Source of the DNA: JABCPH02 sp963524305
GTDB lineage: Bacteria > Fusobacteriota > Fusobacteriia > Fusobacteriales > Leptotrichiaceae
NCBI GenBank assembly: GCA_963524305.1
Contig: CAURGH010000012.1
Span: forward strand, 1-53,444
Direction of reading: 5' to 3'
Length of the DNA stretch: 53,444 nucleotides
How positions within the stretch are numbered: the stretch's first letter is position 1; the number at the start of each line of letters is the position of its first letter. The notes under the pieces are model-generated. The model ran no database searches. It was not told where the DNA came from and saw nothing but the letters and a program-made list of their open reading frames with translations. Below are positions 18,011 to 25,717 of the stretch, piece after piece. The translations under genes were made by a program, and so were the position numbers.

Positions 18011-18078
18011 TAAGAAATTAAAAAAAACTATTTTGGAATTGAAGAAATGATTTATAAAATTAGGAGAAAAATTAGGGA

Positions 18079-19470
18079 ATGATAAAGAAATTTGAAATTG
18101 GGCAAAAAGTGGAAATTGAGATTGATAAAATTGTATTTGGTGGCGAAGGGATAGGACGAGTTAATGGTTTTGCGATTTTTGTGCCGATGAGTGTGCCTGG
18201 AGATAGACTTGAAATTGAGATAATTTCTTTGAAAAAAACTTATGGGAGAGGACTTATTACACAAATTATTGAGCCTTCAAAAGATAGAGTTGAAGACTTA
18301 TCGAAAGTTAGCTTTGAGGATTTTGACGGATGTGACTTTGGAATGCTTAAATATGAGAAGCAGCTGGAGTACAAAAATGAGATGTTGAAAGAGGTTTTGA
18401 CAAAAATTGGTGGAATAAATCTTGAAAAAGTTATTTTGGAAAATATAATTGAGAGTGAATATAAAAAAAATTATCGGAACAAGACAGCAGAGCCAATTTA
18501 TAAAAAAAATGGAAAAATTATGACAGGATTTTATTCTAAAAGATCACATGATGTTTTTACGGCGAAGGAAAATCTGTTGCGTTCAGAAATTGCTGATAAA
18601 ATAATAAATAAATTTTTGGAAGAAATAAACAGTTTTAATGGAACGAAAAATGAATTTAAAGTTTATAACGAAGTCAATAATAGCGGATTTTTGAAACATA
18701 TAATGGTTAGAAATAATGAGAAAGACGATGTTATGATTATTGTTGTTGTGAATAAAACTTCGCAATATAAAAATTTAATTAAAGTTCTAGAAAAAATGTA
18801 TGAAAAAAATGAAGAAGTAAAATCAGTTTATATTTCAGTGAAAAAAGAGCAGAATAATGTTATTTTAGGTGATGAAAGTAGACATATTTTTGGTGAAAGT
18901 TATTTAGAAGAGGAAATTGAAGGAATAAAATTTAAGATTTATCCAGATTCATTTTTTCAAATTAATAAAAGACAGGCAATAAAATTGTACGACAAAGCGA
19001 TTGAATATTTTGGAGAAAATAAAAGAGGCACTGTGATTGATGCATTTTCTGGGACTGGGACAATTGCGATGATACTTTCTAAAGATGTGGAAAAAGTTAT
19101 TGGTATTGAAAGCGTTGAAAGTTCGGTTGTTGCGGGGAATATGACTATTGAAGAAAATGGATTGAAGCATGTAAGTTTATTAAATGGAAAAGTTGAAAAA
19201 GTTTTGCCAGAAATTTTGAAAAAAGAGAAAATTAGTGGAATAATTTTTGACCCGCCTAGAAGAGGAATTGATGAAAAAGCACTTAGAAGCGTTGTGAAAA
19301 ATAAAATTGAAAAAATTGTTTATATTTCTTGTAATCCAGCAACTTTTGCTAGAGATAGTAAATTTTTGATTGAAAAAGGGTATAAATTGGAGAAAATTAC
19401 TGCGGTGGATATGTTTCCTCAGACGGCACATATTGAGTGTGTAGGAGTGTTAAGAAAGTTAGATAAATAA
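18079..19470 (+). CDS. RlmCD-type 23S rRNA (uracil-C5)-methyltransferase, second copy
   Basis: The 463-residue product has a clear TRAM domain (about residues 1-60), a region with FDGCDFGMLKYEKQLEYKNEM where Fe-S cysteines lie in relatives, and a SAM-binding domain with DAFSGTGTIAMI, DPPRRG and ISCNPATFARD containing the catalytic cysteine. It ends MFPQTAHIECVGVL, the usual family ending. It methylates uridines in 23S rRNA. Compared with the copy at 12193-13626 it keeps the more typical RlmCD/RumA ending and motif set; the two share less than near-identity by eye, so they are old paralogs, not a recent duplication. AGGAGAAAAA lies upstream of the ATG. Confidence 0.88.
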   Translation: MIKKFEIGQKVEIEIDKIVFGGEGIGRVNGFAIFVPMSVPGDRLEIEIISLKKTYGRGLITQIIEPSKDRVEDLSKVSFEDFDGCDFGMLKYEKQLEYKNEMLKEVLTKIGGINLEKVILENIIESEYKKNYRNKTAEPIYKKNGKIMTGFYSKRSHDVFTAKENLLRSEIADKIINKFLEEINSFNGTKNEFKVYNEVNNSGFLKHIMVRNNEKDDVMIIVVVNKTSQYKNLIKVLEKMYEKNEEVKSVYISVKKEQNNVILGDESRHIFGESYLEEEIEGIKFKIYPDSFFQINKRQAIKLYDKAIEYFGENKRGTVIDAFSGTGTIAMILSKDVEKVIGIESVESSVVAGNMTIEENGLKHVSLLNGKVEKVLPEILKKEKISGIIFDPPRRGIDEKALRSVVKNKIEKIVYISCNPATFARDSKFLIEKGYKLEKITAVDMFPQTAHIECVGVLRKLDK

Positions 19471-19647
19471 GAGATTTTAGAATTTTAAGAAGTAAAAAAT
19501 TGCGTGGAAATGAGGATAAATAGAATTACTGATAATAAATTAGTAATGAATATTTTATCTTCAATTTCCAATTTTTTAAATTTTATAGCATATCAAAAAA
19601 TAAAAAATACAATTCTAAATAAAAATTAAAAATAAATTAAAAAAGTG

Positions 19648-19676
19648 TTGACAAAAGACTCAAAATAATGTATTAT
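19648..19676 (+). promoter_or_regulatory. Near-consensus promoter for the secretion-like locus
   Basis: TTGACA (19648-19653) is a perfect -35, followed after exactly 17 bp by TATTAT (19671-19676). It is the best promoter in the window and lies 128 bp before the sheath-like gene. The 333-bp gap (19471-19803) otherwise contains a purine-rich site AAAGGGGGAAAA near 19730 and a short upstream ORF (19781-19807). Confidence 0.8.
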
Positions 19677-19780
19677 GAAATAGATTAAAAAAAGATTAAA
19701 AAATAATCTTGAAAATCAAAAATTTGAGAAAGGGGGAAAATAAGATTATAAATAATAGATTATAAATTGAGGTTTTGTTG

Positions 19781-19807
19781 ATGTTATTTATAATTGAGAA
19801 AGTATGA
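19781..19807 (+). promoter_or_regulatory. Eight-codon upstream ORF coupled to the sheath-like gene
   Basis: TGAGG (19768-19772) is followed eight bases later by ATG at 19781; the frame runs eight codons to a TGA at 19805-19807, which overlaps the ATG of the next gene (ATGA). The large gene itself has only a weak site (GAGAAAG) in front. This arrangement suggests translational coupling or a leader peptide. It could also be chance in AT-rich DNA. Confidence 0.35.
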
Positions 19808-21963
19808 ATAATAAAGGGGTTATTAATCAAACTAATAGAACCATGTTATTTGAGGAGATTAATCCAGAGAAAATGGATTTGCTTACATTGATTGATGATG
19901 TCAAGGGAATTGATTCTTTGGATGATGAGAAGATACTTGAGATTAATAAGCATCTTTTAGTGTCGAGTTTTGATGAATTTTTGGAGAAGTTTGAGCCAAA
20001 GGTTTATAGCTATTATAATGCAGAAAATCAAAGGATTCAGTATATTTTAAAGAAGCCAGAAGGAATTCCAGAAGAATTTATTAATGAAATAAAAATTGAT
20101 AATGGGAATGTATTTTTTAAAATGCTGAGTACTTTAATGGAGGCTAGGAAATCACAAGGGAATAAGAATGTTGAGTTTAAATTTGAGAATATTTTGGAAT
20201 TGATTTCGCCGAAGAAGGTTATTGAAGATATAAAGCAGACTAGGAAGGAAATTGCGTATATTTTTAATAAGTATGAGGAATTGGATGATGAAAATCCTAA
20301 AAAGTTAGAGTATGGAGATAAACTGAATAATAAGTTTGAGGAAGCTTCTCAAAATTATAATAATATTTTGGGAATGTTACCATTGGCTATTGAGGATATA
20401 AAAACTCGACTTTTGATTGGGAGTGACGAGAGCAGTTTTAAATCTGAAAAAATTAAATTGGGAATGTTGCAAGTTGGAGAAAAGGGAGAATTAGAGGTTA
20501 TCGAGTATAAACAAAATGAATCAAATGAGTTAGCTCTAATTGAAGAGAAAAATACGACTGCACTTATGGAAGCGTTCCAAGATGATTATGAGAGTGTTAC
20601 AGAAGAACCAAATCAGTATATTAAAGATTTAGTAGTGAGAACTTTTGTTCCATTGGCTAAGAACTTTGTTGAGATTGATCAAGAACAAGAAGTTGAGAAT
20701 TATAATAATTATTTGAGTTTTTATAAGTTTGCACAGGAAGACTTTGTGAAGATTGCAAAACCTTTGATTGAAAAATTGTTAGGAATAAAGATGTTTTTTG
20801 AGCAATATGAAACGAAAATTTCTATGATGAAACCGACTTTGTTAATTACTAATGTGAAGGCAGAAATGATTGCAAAATCAGGGAATAAAGAGAGATTGCA
20901 AGCGTTTTTAAATACGGTTAATATGAAAAATGATTTCGATAATACAGTTTGGTTTGCAATTTATCCAAATGTTGACTTAGATATTAAAAAAGGTGAGAAA
21001 AAGGTTAGAGCGAGATTTAAAGGGACTTCAAATGATGAAAAAACAGAGAAAAATACAATAGAAACATTAACTAATTTAATGATGATTTTAGGTAATTATA
21101 AAGTTCAGGTTTTCTTTAATTTTGAAGGCACTTATGAAACTTCGTTTGATAATTTGGCAACAAAAGGATTGGATAAATATATTGAGAAAACATCAATTTT
21201 AGAAAATCAAAAATATTCTGAATATTTGATACCAGTAATTCCTAATTTTACTATAATTCCAAAAGACAAATCTGGTGTGATATTGGACTATAAGATGAAA
21301 TATGAGAATGATGGTGTTGTCTTATCAGATGAACAGGAAGATTTGCTGAAGTTTTGGATAGAAGGTGTGTATGTGGATGGAGCGTATGTAGCAGCTGGGA
21401 TAATTTCGGCTTCTCAATGTCCTAATTATTTAAGAGATAGATTTAATGCAGTTTCGATGGTGTATCCAGGAGTTAGGTTTGATATTGAGGCAGATGATAA
21501 TCCTTATAAGGTTAAAACAACTATGTCTAAAGAAATTTCAGGATTTACAAATGTGATAAAAGATAAAATTAACCAATTTAACTATGGATTTGTATTTTCT
21601 TCAGATAATGCACAGGTTCAAAAAGAGAAAATTAAAAATATTGTAGTTTATAAGGCTAGAACATTATTAAAAAATTCTGAAGGTGGATATGAACCATTGT
21701 ATAAAACTTTGACGACGACTTATATTGAAAGAGTTTTAAGATTTGTGACAACTGATTTTAAAGAGGATAAATTGAATTTATTTTTCAGTACAAACCCATC
21801 TAGTCAAAAATCTCTTTGGTTGAAGGATCAGAAATTTATAAATGGAATTATGCAAAAGGGAGACGATATTTCGCATAAAATTGATGAAGAAATGGGTATT
21901 TGTCAGTTAAATATAGTGTTTGCAGGAAATATGAGAAACTTGCAAGTGGAAATTAATAAGTAG
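19804..21963 (+). CDS. Putative contractile sheath protein, TssB-TssC-like fusion
   Basis: The 719-residue soluble protein has no annotation I can recall with certainty. The C-terminal part (about 280-719) follows the order of T6SS TssC: an ETLTNLMMILGNYKVQVFFNF segment, SFDNLATKGLDKYIEK, then a polar stretch leading to VIPNFTIIPKDK, where TssC has its LPR motif region, and an alanine/glycine-rich helix VDGAYVAAGIISASQ. The N-terminal ~200 residues carry TssB-like features: SFDEFLEKFEPKVY (compare FDxVLxxIxPR) and FENILELISPKKVIEDIKQTRKEI (compare the DFSPxxV helix). Typical TssB (~170) plus TssC (~490) add up to about this length. It heads the locus, directly before a tube-like gene, as sheath genes do. 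If this is wrong, it remains an unrecognised structural-type protein. Confidence 0.55.
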   Translation: MNNKGVINQTNRTMLFEEINPEKMDLLTLIDDVKGIDSLDDEKILEINKHLLVSSFDEFLEKFEPKVYSYYNAENQRIQYILKKPEGIPEEFINEIKIDNGNVFFKMLSTLMEARKSQGNKNVEFKFENILELISPKKVIEDIKQTRKEIAYIFNKYEELDDENPKKLEYGDKLNNKFEEASQNYNNILGMLPLAIEDIKTRLLIGSDESSFKSEKIKLGMLQVGEKGELEVIEYKQNESNELALIEEKNTTALMEAFQDDYESVTEEPNQYIKDLVVRTFVPLAKNFVEIDQEQEVENYNNYLSFYKFAQEDFVKIAKPLIEKLLGIKMFFEQYETKISMMKPTLLITNVKAEMIAKSGNKERLQAFLNTVNMKNDFDNTVWFAIYPNVDLDIKKGEKKVRARFKGTSNDEKTEKNTIETLTNLMMILGNYKVQVFFNFEGTYETSFDNLATKGLDKYIEKTSILENQKYSEYLIPVIPNFTIIPKDKSGVILDYKMKYENDGVVLSDEQEDLLKFWIEGVYVDGAYVAAGIISASQCPNYLRDRFNAVSMVYPGVRFDIEADDNPYKVKTTMSKEISGFTNVIKDKINQFNYGFVFSSDNAQVQKEKIKNIVVYKARTLLKNSEGGYEPLYKTLTTTYIERVLRFVTTDFKEDKLNLFFSTNPSSQKSLWLKDQKFINGIMQKGDDISHKIDEEMGICQLNIVFAGNMRNLQVEINK

Positions 21964-21993
21964 TTTTAAAAATAAAATAAGGGGGAGTTATTA

Positions 21994-22434
21994 ATGGGAT
22001 TTAGATTAACAGTAAAAGGACAAAATGAGGAAATATTATTGGATAAAGAAAGCATTTTAGATGTGAAGTATATGTCAGAAACACCAGATGATTCAAATGC
22101 GAGAGCAACTGATTTAGGGGTTATTTTAGAAATTAAGGGAAAAATTTTAGCGGCTGCGAATGGAGATACTGAAGATGATACTAGAAAAGTGGCTCAATGG
22201 TCGTTGGTTCCTTCTGAATCGAGTGATGCTTATAGACAGGCTAGTTTGGAAGTAATTTCAGCTGGGCAAATGGTTAGAAAAATTGATATGACAAATGTGT
22301 TTGTTGTAGATTATATTGAGGAATACGGAAGTCAAGCGGGAACAGGAACATTTTCATTGAAGATTAAACAGAAAAAAGAAAAAGTTGTTGAAGTTGCGAT
22401 TGAAGGAGGTTATGCAGCACAGGAAGAAGCATAA
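21994..22434 (+). CDS. Putative Hcp/tail-tube-like protein
   Basis: The 146-residue protein is predicted to be all-beta, acidic and without signal peptide. It opens MGFRLTVKGQNEEILLD and has WSLVPSESSDAYRQASLEVISAG, a helix such as those of tube proteins, then VFVVDYIEEYGSQAGTGTFSLKIKQKKEKV, a pair of strands that matches the closing strands of Hcp and phage tail-tube proteins. Length is normal for Hcp (~150-170). AAGGGGGAG lies nine bases upstream of the ATG. It is 30 bp behind the sheath-like gene and followed by a strong hairpin, consistent with high expression of these two genes. The call is by pattern and neighbourhood. Confidence 0.55.
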   Translation: MGFRLTVKGQNEEILLDKESILDVKYMSETPDDSNARATDLGVILEIKGKILAAANGDTEDDTRKVAQWSLVPSESSDAYRQASLEVISAGQMVRKIDMTNVFVVDYIEEYGSQAGTGTFSLKIKQKKEKVVEVAIEGGYAAQEEA

Positions 22435-22538
22435 AAAGTTAATAAGAATTTTTTTTGAGAGTTTGAGAAAATAAATTTGAAAGAATAAATAAAATACAAA
22501 AAAAGTACTGTTTGAATAATAATATAAATTTGAAAAAG

Positions 22539-22580
22539 ATTTACTCAGGTGCAAATGATAAATTTGTTGTCTGAGTAAAT
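22539..22580 (+). terminator. Long hairpin after the tube-like gene, possible attenuator
   Basis: ATTTACTCAG (22539-22548) pairs perfectly with CTGAGTAAAT (22571-22580); inside the loop CAAAT (22552-22556) pairs with ATTTG (22562-22566). No long T run follows, so it may be a partial terminator or a 3' stability hairpin that lets the first two genes be expressed above the rest. The remainder of 22435-22665 shows nothing else. Confidence 0.6.
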
Positions 22581-22665
22581 TCTAAAATAATAGAAATAAT
22601 TAATGTTTTAGAACAAATAATTTATTTATTTGTTGTAATTAGTTTATTATTTAAGAGGGGGAAAT

Positions 22666-23445
22666 ATGTTTGAGAATAGGTATCCAATTTTTAAGAAAGG
22701 AAGTATTTTAGAAAAAAAGGAATTAGATTTGTTGAGAGATAATCCAGTAGAGATAATGGAATTGATGTATTTAGAAGAAAAAGATGGGATTATAAAAGGG
22801 TTTGACTTGGAAACGAATGAAGTGGAAAAAGTTGTAGTTGTGAAAAAGGGAATATTGAAGTATAAAGGGAAAATATACTGGCTAAAAGAAGATTATAGCT
22901 TTTTTATGCCAGATGAAGAGGATAAATATATTTTAAAATTAAAATTATTTTCTGAGATTGAGGATAGGAAATTTTATATTAGGAGAGGAGAGTTTAAGTT
23001 AGAAAAAGGTTATGAAATAGGGGAAGATGAAATAGAAATAGCTAGATTCATAACTAGAACAGGAGCAGATTTAAGAAATGACTACAATAGTTTTTCTGAT
23101 TTGAGAAGAGATTTTAATTTGTTGGAAATAATTAATCAAAAGTATTCTTCAAGAAATGAAAGAGGAACATTGCATCCTAAAATATTGGGGATGTGGGCCT
23201 TGGAGGCTGCTAAAAAAGAAAATTTAGATATTTTTGATGTAAATTTTTATACAAATTGTTTGCAAGGGAAATTGGAGAGAGAAACAATAATTGCATATAT
23301 AAATACAAAATTTATTTCTAAAAAAATGGATTATTCAAATGATGAACTCTATGAAAGTCTATTGAAAATATTGGAAAATTTAGGGAAGGAGCGAACAAAA
23401 CAAGAGAAAAAACGAATTGTACCAAAAAAAATATCAATAGAATAG
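22666..23445 (+). CDS. Unrecognised protein, possible baseplate component
   Basis: The 259-residue protein is soluble, with no signal peptide. It begins MFENRYPIFKKGSILEKKEL, and then runs through strands built around GIIKGFDLETNEVEKVVVVKKGILKYKGKIYWL. An entry of this type (a short loading helix, then a G-rich beta shell ending in a kGilxxxGxiyxL turn) is reminiscent of baseplate or adaptor proteins of phage tails and of the TssK shell domain, but I cannot assign a family. The C-terminal third is helical. GAGGGGGAAAT sits right before the ATG. Its position directly after sheath- and tube-like genes supports a structural role. Confidence 0.55.
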   Translation: MFENRYPIFKKGSILEKKELDLLRDNPVEIMELMYLEEKDGIIKGFDLETNEVEKVVVVKKGILKYKGKIYWLKEDYSFFMPDEEDKYILKLKLFSEIEDRKFYIRRGEFKLEKGYEIGEDEIEIARFITRTGADLRNDYNSFSDLRRDFNLLEIINQKYSSRNERGTLHPKILGMWALEAAKKENLDIFDVNFYTNCLQGKLERETIIAYINTKFISKKMDYSNDELYESLLKILENLGKERTKQEKKRIVPKKISIE

Positions 23446-23457
23446 ATTGGAGAAAAG

Positions 23458-23892
23458 ATGGACTATTATCAAATATTGGGAGTTTCAGAGAATTTTACTC
23501 GAGATGAACTGAAATCATCGTATAAAAAATTGGCGTTGAAATATCATCCAGACAGGAATCCGAATGATAAGAAATCTGAAAATATGTTTAAGAAAATATC
23601 AGAGGCTTATGATGTGCTAAAAAATTCTACGAAAAGGGCAGAATATGATAAAAAAAGACAGAAATTGAATAAAAATTTTAATGAAAATTCGAGTGTGAAA
23701 AATGATAATATAAATGAGAATAGAGGAAATATGCAAAAGTTCGATGAATTTTTGTTTATGCCAAATAATTTTAAAAATATGTTTGAAAAGGCATTTAATA
23801 TTGAGGGAATGAGTAAATATAGAAAAAAAGAGAACAAAAATTCTATTGAAAAAACTTTTGAGAATTTTTTTAATGTGAAGGGGAAAAAATAA
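23458..23892 (+). CDS. Short J-domain co-chaperone (DnaJ-like)
   Basis: The 144-residue protein has a full J domain at residues 1-65: YYQILGVSENFTRDELKSSY, the essential HPD triad in YHPDRNPND, and EAYDVLKNSTKRAEYDKK. It lacks the Gly/Phe region, zinc fingers and substrate-binding domains of DnaJ; the rest is basic and asparagine-rich. J domains stimulate Hsp70 ATPases, and the only Hsp70-like gene in the window is at 37615-40236 in this same locus, so that protein is the probable partner. It lies 12 bp after the preceding gene and its stop codon abuts the next ATG, so it is part of an operon. Confidence 0.85.
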   Translation: MDYYQILGVSENFTRDELKSSYKKLALKYHPDRNPNDKKSENMFKKISEAYDVLKNSTKRAEYDKKRQKLNKNFNENSSVKNDNINENRGNMQKFDEFLFMPNNFKNMFEKAFNIEGMSKYRKKENKNSIEKTFENFFNVKGKK

Positions 23893-24711
23893 ATGTGGAG
23901 AAGAATTAATATTTTTAGAAATTTTAGAAATATTTTTAGAAGACCGTTTGGACGAGGAAGTTTGTATCGATTGGAAAGATTGAGTAGAAATATACGTTTA
24001 AAAAAAGAGAGTAAATCTAGTAAATCTGAAAAAAGATCAAAATTATCTGTAGATAAAGGTATCAAAAAATATGAGAAAAGACAATTATCTTCAAAAGAGA
24101 GGATAAGTAAATTTTTTGAGTGGAAAAATACTATTATTTTGGCTGTGTTAACTTTAACATTGATTTATGTTCATTTTTCTGGTTATTCTACAAAAAGTTT
24201 GTATATTTCAATATTTATTTTTATTGGAGTAACTCTTTATTTGTTGATTGTGGAAAGATTTAAAGAAAAGGTTATAATGGAAGGGAAAATAAATGAGATA
24301 AAAAGCGAAAGAGAAAGAGAACATAATAATTTTTTGGATAGAATAAAAGAAATAGAAGAAGTTGAGAAGAATCAATTGGAAAGTATAATTTTGAAAAACT
24401 CGGAAGATTATGATATTAAAATTTGGAAAGTGGGAAGAGCTACGTCGCTTTTAATTGGGAAGAAAACGCCTAGAAACAAGGTTGATATTGATGTAAGTGA
24501 AGGCATATATTCGAATTTGGTGAGTAGAGCTCATGGATTGCTTAATAGAGTTAATGGAGTTTGGTATTACGAGGATTTAGGTTCACAAAATGGGAGTGGG
24601 ATCGAAAAAAAATCAGATAGAAGAAAAGTAAAAATTAGAAGAAATACGCCAATTAAAGTGGAATCAGGAGATATTATTTATTTGGCAACAACAAAATTGT
24701 TGTTAATTTGA
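23893..24711 (+). CDS. Membrane-anchored FHA-domain protein
   Basis: The 272-residue protein has a very basic N terminus (about 20 Arg/Lys in 75 residues), two adjacent hydrophobic segments at about 79-96 and 103-118, a charged helix (about 120-165) and a C-terminal FHA domain (about 172-272). The FHA part shows LVSRAHGLL and YYEDLGSQNGSG, the phosphothreonine-binding loop signatures. FHA domains bind phosphothreonine, and the locus also encodes a kinase, so it may be recruited to the membrane in a phosphorylation-dependent way, as Fha1/TagH is in proteobacterial T6SS. Its ATG follows the J-domain gene stop codon without a gap. Confidence 0.85.
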   Translation: MWRRINIFRNFRNIFRRPFGRGSLYRLERLSRNIRLKKESKSSKSEKRSKLSVDKGIKKYEKRQLSSKERISKFFEWKNTIILAVLTLTLIYVHFSGYSTKSLYISIFIFIGVTLYLLIVERFKEKVIMEGKINEIKSEREREHNNFLDRIKEIEEVEKNQLESIILKNSEDYDIKIWKVGRATSLLIGKKTPRNKVDIDVSEGIYSNLVSRAHGLLNRVNGVWYYEDLGSQNGSGIEKKSDRRKVKIRRNTPIKVESGDIIYLATTKLLLI

Positions 24712-24817
24712 TTTTTATTAATTACAATTAAAATTGTTACCAAAATTGAAAATGATGAATGTCTTTAGCAAAATAAATGAAAATTAAAATAAAAGATTGA
24801 AAGGATTGTTTCTTAAA

Positions 24818-25633
24818 ATGAAAAAAATTGTACTAATATTCTTGATTTTTTCTATAATTTCTTGCGCAAAGGAAAAAGATACAACTACTTCAAATAAGGG
24901 AAATAACAATAGTTTAGTTGTTAATCAGAAAAAATTACAAGAAATAAAAAATAAAGATTCTCAAAAAAAATTAAGTTATTATAGAGAATTAAAATCTCGA
25001 ATGGAGAAATTTGAAAAAAATGTTCAGAAAAAATATGGAAATGATAAGACTCGTTTGCAAGAATATATTGAGCTTTCTAAAAAATGGGATGAAGAACTCA
25101 ATATAATTTATAGGAAAGTAATAGAAAAATTAAAAAATTCCAAATATAGAAATAGCGAACAAAATTTAGTAACAACACAAAAAGCGTGGATAAAATATAA
25201 AGAAAGTAATTATAATTTTGTGGAATTAGCAAGTGAAATGTTACACTATAATAGTGAGGTTAAAGCAACTGTAATGCAAATTGCACTTACTGAAACTACG
25301 TCGCGAAGAACATTGGAATTAGCTAAAATATTTGATTTTTTAGAAAGTGACGAAAAGAATATTGATATTACTAAACAAAAATATTTAGATATCGATAAAA
25401 AATTGAATGAAAAGTATAAAAATATTTTAAATCAAGCTAAAATAAAAAAATTTGATATAGAAAAATTTATAGAATCACAAAGAAATTGGGTAGAATTAAA
25501 AGAAAAAGAAATTTTATTTTGGAATGGTATCGGGAATGAAAAAGAAAAATTAAGAGCTCTTACAGAAATGACTGAAAATAGAATTTTAGATTTTGATAGT
25601 TATCTTGAAGATTATATTGAAGAATTTGAGTAA
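24818..25633 (+). CDS. Lipoprotein with tandem LprI-like (DUF1311) domains, candidate immunity protein
   Basis: The 271-residue precursor has a lipoprotein signal (MKKIVLIFLIFSIISC, lipobox IISC). Two copies of an LprI-like unit follow: a QKAWIKYKE motif with Trp124 and a QRNWVELKE motif with Trp224, exactly 100 residues apart, each preceded by a helix of the D-x2-LN-x2-Y type and followed by a helix ending in T-x3-R-x2-L. LprI of Mycobacterium tuberculosis inhibits lysozyme, and the neighbour at 26885-31231 has a lysozyme-like domain, so a role as periplasmic immunity protein is attractive but inferred. I start at 24818 (ATG, typical signal) and not at the in-frame TTG at 24797. Confidence 0.7.
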   Translation: MKKIVLIFLIFSIISCAKEKDTTTSNKGNNNSLVVNQKKLQEIKNKDSQKKLSYYRELKSRMEKFEKNVQKKYGNDKTRLQEYIELSKKWDEELNIIYRKVIEKLKNSKYRNSEQNLVTTQKAWIKYKESNYNFVELASEMLHYNSEVKATVMQIALTETTSRRTLELAKIFDFLESDEKNIDITKQKYLDIDKKLNEKYKNILNQAKIKKFDIEKFIESQRNWVELKEKEILFWNGIGNEKEKLRALTEMTENRILDFDSYLEDYIEEFE

Positions 25634-25717
25634 AAGTAAGTGATAGAAAATAAAAATAAATTGAAATTGAGGTTTTAGGAAACGAGAATGAAAAATAAAA
25701 TTTAGGAGGAATTATTG

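Noticed and set aside
23607..24065. 152-codon antisense frame across the J-domain and FHA genes
   Set aside because: Its product is a Phe/Leu-rich mirror of AT-rich coding DNA, and both sense genes have clear domains.
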